Shown: positions 60,242 to 64,000 of the stretch, piece by piece | Numbering within the stretch: position 1 is the stretch's first letter | Layout: every line of letters starts with the position of its first letter | NCBI RefSeq assembly: GCF_900460525.1 | Contig: NZ_UHIY01000001.1 | Location: 4,030,001 to 4,094,000, forward strand | Direction of reading: 5' to 3' | Length of the DNA: 64,000 bases | DNA from: Yersinia kristensenii | Lineage (GTDB): Bacteria > Pseudomonadota > Gammaproteobacteria > Enterobacterales > Enterobacteriaceae | Position numbers and translations under genes: made by a program | The notes under the pieces: model-generated | The model's database searches: none | Told to the model about the DNA's origin: nothing | Seen by the model: the letters and a program-made list of their open reading frames with translations, nothing else

Positions 60242-61428
60242 GAAACCACCGTTACTACCTTCACATTCTCAGGCTTACACGTTGCCACTTGATTAAACGC
60301 AATATCAATATTAACTACTGATACTGATTGTGATGTTCCAATTTCAATAGATAAAACGTTGTACGTTTCACCACCAGATGAATTGCTTAAGTTGGCAGGA
60401 ACAAATAAACGAGATAAATAAACATCATCCCCCATATAGAGTGAATTAATGTATTCACTCACGGATGAAGAAATAGAATTCCCTATATCAGTTGTGTACC
60501 CTGCCAGCGGTTTAATTTTAATCTCTACAAATATTGGTATCTGTTCTGGCCGAAAAAATTTAATAATCTTTTCATTACCATATGCATCTTTAATCGTTTC
60601 AATTGTGGTGCCATAAGTCGGGATGCCAGGTGTTTTCTTTAACGCGATTGTCTCTGCAATCGCTTTAGAATCGCCGCCCTCCACCACACAAGCAATACTG
60701 TATGCTGGTATACCTATATCACTTACAGTGTTCGTGTCATTATCGTAAACACATTGGCGCGTCACGCCGTTTAAATTAGCCAGTGCGCCCCGTAGCCCAT
60801 CAATAACGGTTCGAGATGGCATAGCTACAGATTGTGCTTGCCGTATCCGCAGTTCTGTATCTTTTTCAACATTTCGCCCAACCACTGCTGCTTGCGGGTT
60901 AGTCACTGTTTGCCACCCAAGCGTTGGTGTGGCAATTTCGATAATATCTCCCGCCATAGCACTGATCGCCCCACTAGTCTGGCATACGGCAGTTGCTACA
61001 GCCTCACCATGTAAATCTAACGTCACCGACTCCGGTAGCTGCCAGACATTACCAACTTTATCTCTTACAGCTCCATTTTTAATGACTGTTCCAACCCGGC
61101 CTGATAGCAATAGATCTACCGTTGAATAACTACCAGGCTTGCGTGAGATACCGTTTATCTTAACGTTTCTGGATAGCCCCTCACCCACCGCAGTTGATGG
61201 GCTAAATGAGTTATAAGCGCCAATTACCGCGTTATTGCATCCATGCATCGCATAGGCAATCAGAGAAAGCAAAACACCATCTTTACTATCGGGTTCAATA
61301 TAAATATCTTCGCCATAAATCCCGCGAAATATTGTCTTCCACTGTTCCAAAATAGTTTGAAAATCTGGCGCGGTTATTCCATTCCTATCAATCACTGGCA
61401 ACATACCAGCGATGACTTCTTCATACAT
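60238..61428 (-). CDS. phage baseplate J-like protein
   Basis: 396 residues of the gpJ/gp47 baseplate wedge family: DSKDGVLLSLIAYAMHGCNN, ASTAVGEGLSRNVKINGISRK and VEGGDSKAIAETIALKKTPG are characteristic. It builds the wedge that holds the central hub. Overlaps the gp25-like gene by eight bases and the DUF2612 gene by four. Confidence 0.93.
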   Translation of the reverse strand: MYEEVIAGMLPVIDRNGITAPDFQTILEQWKTIFRGIYGEDIYIEPDSKDGVLLSLIAYAMHGCNNAVIGAYNSFSPSTAVGEGLSRNVKINGISRKPGSYSTVDLLLSGRVGTVIKNGAVRDKVGNVWQLPESVTLDLHGEAVATAVCQTSGAISAMAGDIIEIATPTLGWQTVTNPQAAVVGRNVEKDTELRIRQAQSVAMPSRTVIDGLRGALANLNGVTRQCVYDNDTNTVSDIGIPAYSIACVVEGGDSKAIAETIALKKTPGIPTYGTTIETIKDAYGNEKIIKFFRPEQIPIFVEIKIKPLAGYTTDIGNSISSSVSEYINSLYMGDDVYLSRLFVPANLSNSSGGETYNVLSIEIGTSQSVSVVNIDIAFNQVATCKPENVKVVTVVS

Positions 61429-61768
61429 TGACAGTCACCTCTCCGTACACTGTATTCAACGTAACGTTAAACCTTACACGACGTGTATCCCCATCTTTAT
61501 AGGCATCAAAGGCCGTTATTTCCTTTACGCCCAAAGTACCCTCTATTCGATCACGAATAGCTAATTCATAAGCACCGGAAGGCTGTTTACCTAAAACAGA
61601 TTGAACGTAAGGTGTTCCCTCTGTTTTATCGAGAAACCATTCACCTCGCCACAACAAAAGCCGCGTTTTAACAGCCTGAGCTACACATTCAGGTGAATTT
61701 ACAAGAAAACTGCTATCCCCCTGCCCAAATGTGTAGTCTCCGTCAGTATCTTCTCTGCGGTATCTCAT
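61421..61768 (-). CDS. phage baseplate wedge protein, gp25-like
   Basis: 115 residues. The body QAVKTRLLLWRGEWFLDKTEGTPY and the end GEVTVNV are typical of the W/gp25 baseplate family in this type of myovirus tail. Overlaps the spike stop by one base and the gpJ-like start by eight. Confidence 0.88.
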   Translation of the reverse strand: MRYRREDTDGDYTFGQGDSSFLVNSPECVAQAVKTRLLLWRGEWFLDKTEGTPYVQSVLGKQPSGAYELAIRDRIEGTLGVKEITAFDAYKDGDTRRVRFNVTLNTVYGEVTVNV

Positions 61769-62517
61769 CAGTTAGGCGCTCCTGTATTCCCTCCATGTGG
61801 ATCAGGATGAGTGTGTGTCATCAGGCTCTTACCGCCTGCGGTTACATCATTTGATACTATGACAGGGCCAAGTAAGGTTGCAGAACCTCCAGCTGAACCT
61901 GTGCCCTGTGTTAGTGGGCCATTGATGGTAACAGCGCCATTGAACACGATTTGGGGTGATGTAATTTCGGTTCCCCCTTCCGCACTGGCGACCAGTTTGC
62001 CGGAGGTTTTTACGGCGATGTTATGGTCGGTCGCAACCTCAACAAATGCGCCCCCATCATCGGAGCGAAGCTGTGCTGCACTGGTGCTAATGTTGCTGAT
62101 TTTTTTTGCCTGAGACTGTGGTCCAACGATGGCGAATGCGTCAGAGAGATCATGCTGGCGAAAGTCTACCGGCTCCTGAACACCGCCGTTCTGCCACCAG
62201 AAATCAATGCAGCGATCAGAAAAAATAACTAAGCACTCATCACCAGATTTAATAGGAAAGGTAAGAGTGCATCCCCCACCACGCGGAAATATAACAGGAA
62301 CATCAACGAGCAAAGGGTAATAACGGGTACTTGTGTTCCCATCGTTATCAACCTGTACCGAACGAATAGCAGGCTGAGCAACACAAGTTACCGTATCAGG
62401 GTCAAATGATTGAATTATGGCTGGCATTGCGACGCGGAGCTGGTCTTTAGTTATATTCCTCTCTGTATCGAGAGTCTGAGGAAGATCTCCACTACGTGAT
62501 TCACTTGATATGGACAT
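61768..62517 (-). CDS. phage baseplate spike (central puncturing) protein, Gp138-type
   Basis: 249 residues. The N-terminal OB-fold domain of the Gp138_N type (VAMPAIIQSFDPDTVTCVAQ, FPRGGGCTLTFPIKSGDECLVIF) is followed by a beta-helix-like stretch and a tip rich in histidine, THTHPDPHGGNTGAPN, where the HTH part probably binds a metal ion. It pierces the outer membrane. The 3' end overlaps the gp25-like gene. Confidence 0.9.
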   Translation of the reverse strand: MSISSESRSGDLPQTLDTERNITKDQLRVAMPAIIQSFDPDTVTCVAQPAIRSVQVDNDGNTSTRYYPLLVDVPVIFPRGGGCTLTFPIKSGDECLVIFSDRCIDFWWQNGGVQEPVDFRQHDLSDAFAIVGPQSQAKKISNISTSAAQLRSDDGGAFVEVATDHNIAVKTSGKLVASAEGGTEITSPQIVFNGAVTINGPLTQGTGSAGGSATLLGPVIVSNDVTAGGKSLMTHTHPDPHGGNTGAPN

Positions 62518-62530
62518 TGTAAAAGCCCCA

Positions 62531-62556
62531 TAAAAAAAACCCGCTTGAAGCGGGCT
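62531..62556 (-). terminator. terminator before the spike gene
   Basis: On the minus strand AGCCCGCTT/AAGCGGGT is followed by eight T. It separates the secreted-protein copies from the baseplate operon, which therefore needs read-through or its own promoter. Confidence 0.85.
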
Positions 62557-62576
62557 ATTGAATGATCGAGTTGACG

Positions 62577-62870
62577 TTAGTCTGATACTTTCTTACACGG
62601 AAATGACCCAATAATTCGTGGAGCATCCATGCTGTGCTGCAGAAGTTGGACATTCAGCCATGCCTTACCGTTACGCTTTATGAACTCGAAGCCATAGTTA
62701 TTTCCATCACGGGCAGGCATAAGGCCCATGTTCCACACTGTGTTAGCCCCATCGCCTTTTTTACCTAACTCTTTAACTTTTTGCGAAGTGACCTTTTGCC
62801 CATTGACTCTAACCCATCCATCATCATTACCAGTGAGCTTCCATCCGCCACACTGAAATGCTGCATAAGC
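62577..62870 (-). pseudogene. decayed second copy of the secreted prophage protein
   Basis: Frame AYAAFQCGGWKL to SFPCKKVSD, 97 codons that match the mature part of the gene at 62985-63326 (shared MGLMPARDGNNYGFE, WLNVQLLQHSMDAP and IGSFPCKKV). The copy has lost its signal peptide and start: an in-frame stop lies two codons before the matching part, and the first in-frame ATG is at codon 48. The two conserved cysteines remain, so it was intact until recently. Either a pseudogene or a reservoir for recombination. Confidence 0.85.
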
Positions 62871-62922
62871 ATTTCATTAACTACTTACCCTATCAAAATA
62901 CTGTTTAGAATGAAGATCTTCC

Positions 62923-62976
62923 GCCCCTCGTGCATCACATATCAAATCCATGTACCACGAGTATCGCCAGTATATA
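62923..62976 (-). repeat. duplicated 3' fragment of the upstream tail gene
   Basis: About 54 bases matching 63369-63433 (GCCCCTCGTGCATCACATAT shared), with a ten-base deletion (CCTGACCGCG) and drift at the left end. It lies between the intact and the decayed secreted-protein copies and marks the junction of a tandem duplication. Confidence 0.88.
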
Positions 62977-62984
62977 ACCTCGTT

Positions 62985-63326
62985 CTACCCCGCAACCTTC
63001 TTGCATGGGAACGAACCAATCAACTTCGGTGCATCCATGCTGTGTTGGAGAAGTTGAACGTTAAGCCAACGCTTCTCACTATTCGGTCGGTGAATATATT
63101 CAAAACCATAATTATTACCGTCACGAGCAGGCATCAACCCCATGTCTATTTTTATCCCATCATCACCCAAGAAGGTGATTTTTTGAGATGTAACTCGCTC
63201 ACCATTGATTACATTCATCTGCCCCTCCTTTGCCACCATTGAGTAAGGACCACATTTCGCAATGTACCCGTTAGCATATGCGCCAAACGATAAAGCTGAT
63301 GCAATGATCAAAACGACAATTTTCAT
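62985..63326 (-). CDS. small secreted protein in the prophage tail region
   Basis: 113 residues from the ATG at 63326, two bases after the stop of the tail gene, with GAGG ahead. A clear signal peptide (MKIVVLIIASALSFGAYA) is followed by a mature part with two cysteines (KCGPYS near the start, FPCKKVAG at the end) that may pair. No known family recognised. A periplasmic or exported protein between baseplate genes is unusual, and may be a cargo (moron) gene acting on the host envelope or on superinfection. A decayed duplicate follows. Confidence 0.75.
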   Translation of the reverse strand: MKIVVLIIASALSFGAYANGYIAKCGPYSMVAKEGQMNVINGERVTSQKITFLGDDGIKIDMGLMPARDGNNYGFEYIHRPNSEKRWLNVQLLQHSMDAPKLIGSFPCKKVAG

Positions 63327-63328
63327 GG

Positions 63329-64000
63329 TCAACCTCGATTAAGTGCAGTAGCTGATTGTACGTCCGCAGCCCCTCGTGCATCACATATCAAATCCATGTA
63401 CCACGCCTGACCGCGAGTATCACCAGTATATAAAATCCCTTTTACGACATAAACGCCATCAGTGGCAATACTGGCAGGCTGTGCGGTTGTTCCGTTCAGC
63501 GTCAAATTGCCGTTACTCTCCTGCTCAGTAATGCGACCACCCGACATAGCAATATCGCTATTGCCTAGCTGAGTTCGATAAACCGAACCTTGATTCAGAT
63601 GAATCAATCCATTCACACGGATGTTGGGATTTATCAGGCAACGAACATTAACGCCGTTACCGATCGTCTGCTGAGGCATGCCGATAAGACCTGTTCGACT
63701 GTTCAGCTCAATAGCCTCATGCGCATATTCGGTATCGGAAACTATTTCGCACTTACCATCAACAAACATCCAGTTCGCATTACACTGCCTGGCGACGTTA
63801 TCCATCAGATCTCGCGTCATGCCAAATACCACACGCCCACGTGGATATACTGTTGGTGGCATTTTCGGAGTGTGTCCTTCAGTGATGCCATAAACAGAAA
63901 AATCTTTCATTAGCGCCTTATTCAGGTCTGCGACCGTATAACCTGCTGATAATGTCTGGCAGGACATGGCTGACACCATTGCCTGAGCGCCATCAACAGC
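63329..64000 (-). CDS. phage baseplate hub-like protein, 5' part beyond the window
   Basis: The frame is open to the window edge (reading AVDGAQAMVSAMSCQTLSAG at the start). The C-terminal part contains ELNSRTGLIGMPQQTIGNGV and NVRCLINPNIRVNGLIHLNQ, the pattern of gp44/XkdQ-type hub proteins that stand just before the spike gene in myovirus tails. Assignment rests on this pattern and on gene order. The stop is two bases before the secreted protein gene. Confidence 0.6.
   Translation of the reverse strand, partial: AVDGAQAMVSAMSCQTLSAGYTVADLNKALMKDFSVYGITEGHTPKMPPTVYPRGRVVFGMTRDLMDNVARQCNANWMFVDGKCEIVSDTEYAHEAIELNSRTGLIGMPQQTIGNGVNVRCLINPNIRVNGLIHLNQGSVYRTQLGNSDIAMSGGRITEQESNGNLTLNGTTAQPASIATDGVYVVKGILYTGDTRGQAWYMDLICDARGAADVQSATALNRG

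Overview
The window reads as chromosome of an enterobacterium of the genus Yersinia, of a non-pestis, environmental or enterocolitica-like kind. The reasons are E. coli-like core blocks in broken synteny, ERIC repeats, a type I-F CRISPR repeat of the kind I remember from Yersinia, and the joint presence of tetrathionate reductase (ttr), periplasmic nitrite reductase (nrf) and a myovirus-type prophage. The species call is an inference from remembered protein families; nothing was searched.

Layout. 1-2.5 kb: tqsA (partial) and trhO, then two tiny reading frames, one of them over a structured repeat. 2.5-9.9 kb: complete ttr locus, with ttrBCA leftward and the sensor pair ttrSR rightward, sitting between trhO and the lpxL-type acyltransferase, which are neighbours in E. 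coli. 10-25.4 kb: lpxL, doxX-like gene, mdtG, a frameshifted peptide transporter, a LysR/aldehyde dehydrogenase pair, a VOC protein, an acetyltransferase, then yceK and the osmoregulated periplasmic glucan genes opgH, opgG and opgC. 25.6-28.4 kb: nhaP2 and an EamA transporter. 28.4-28.95 kb: a gene-free stretch with a candidate small RNA. 28.95-36.2 kb: eight-gene nrf operon (nrfABCDE, a DsbE-like thioredoxin, nrfF, nrfG), with an FNR-type site upstream.

36.5-46.6 kb: a complete type I-F CRISPR-Cas system (cas1, cas2-3, cas8f, cas5f, cas7f, cas6f), flanked by a 10-repeat array downstream and a 14-repeat array upstream. Each array has a leader on its right side with a consensus IHF motif at exactly the same distance from the first repeat. 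A third mini-array of two degenerate repeats and one spacer lies at 47.8 kb. Next to the second leader is tRNA-Ser(TGA).

47-57.7 kb: a core block in E. coli-like order (tusE, yccX, rlmI, hspQ, yccU, yccT, mgsA, helD, yccF, yccS, sxy). After sxy, E. coli would have sulA and ompA; here 57.9-64 kb is prophage tail DNA read leftward: hub, a secreted protein with a decayed tandem copy, spike, gp25-like, gpJ-like, DUF2612 and tail fibre. Between sxy and the tail fibre lie a TnpB C-terminal remnant with an IS200/IS605-type right end and an IHF-like motif inside inverted repeats.

How the genes work together. The ttr and nrf systems are two periplasmic anaerobic respiratory reductases (tetrathionate; nitrite to ammonia), fitting life in the gut or in low-oxygen niches. 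The CRISPR-Cas system looks intact, yet it coexists with a prophage in the same window. Three ERIC elements each sit just upstream of a start codon, probably inside the mRNA leader.
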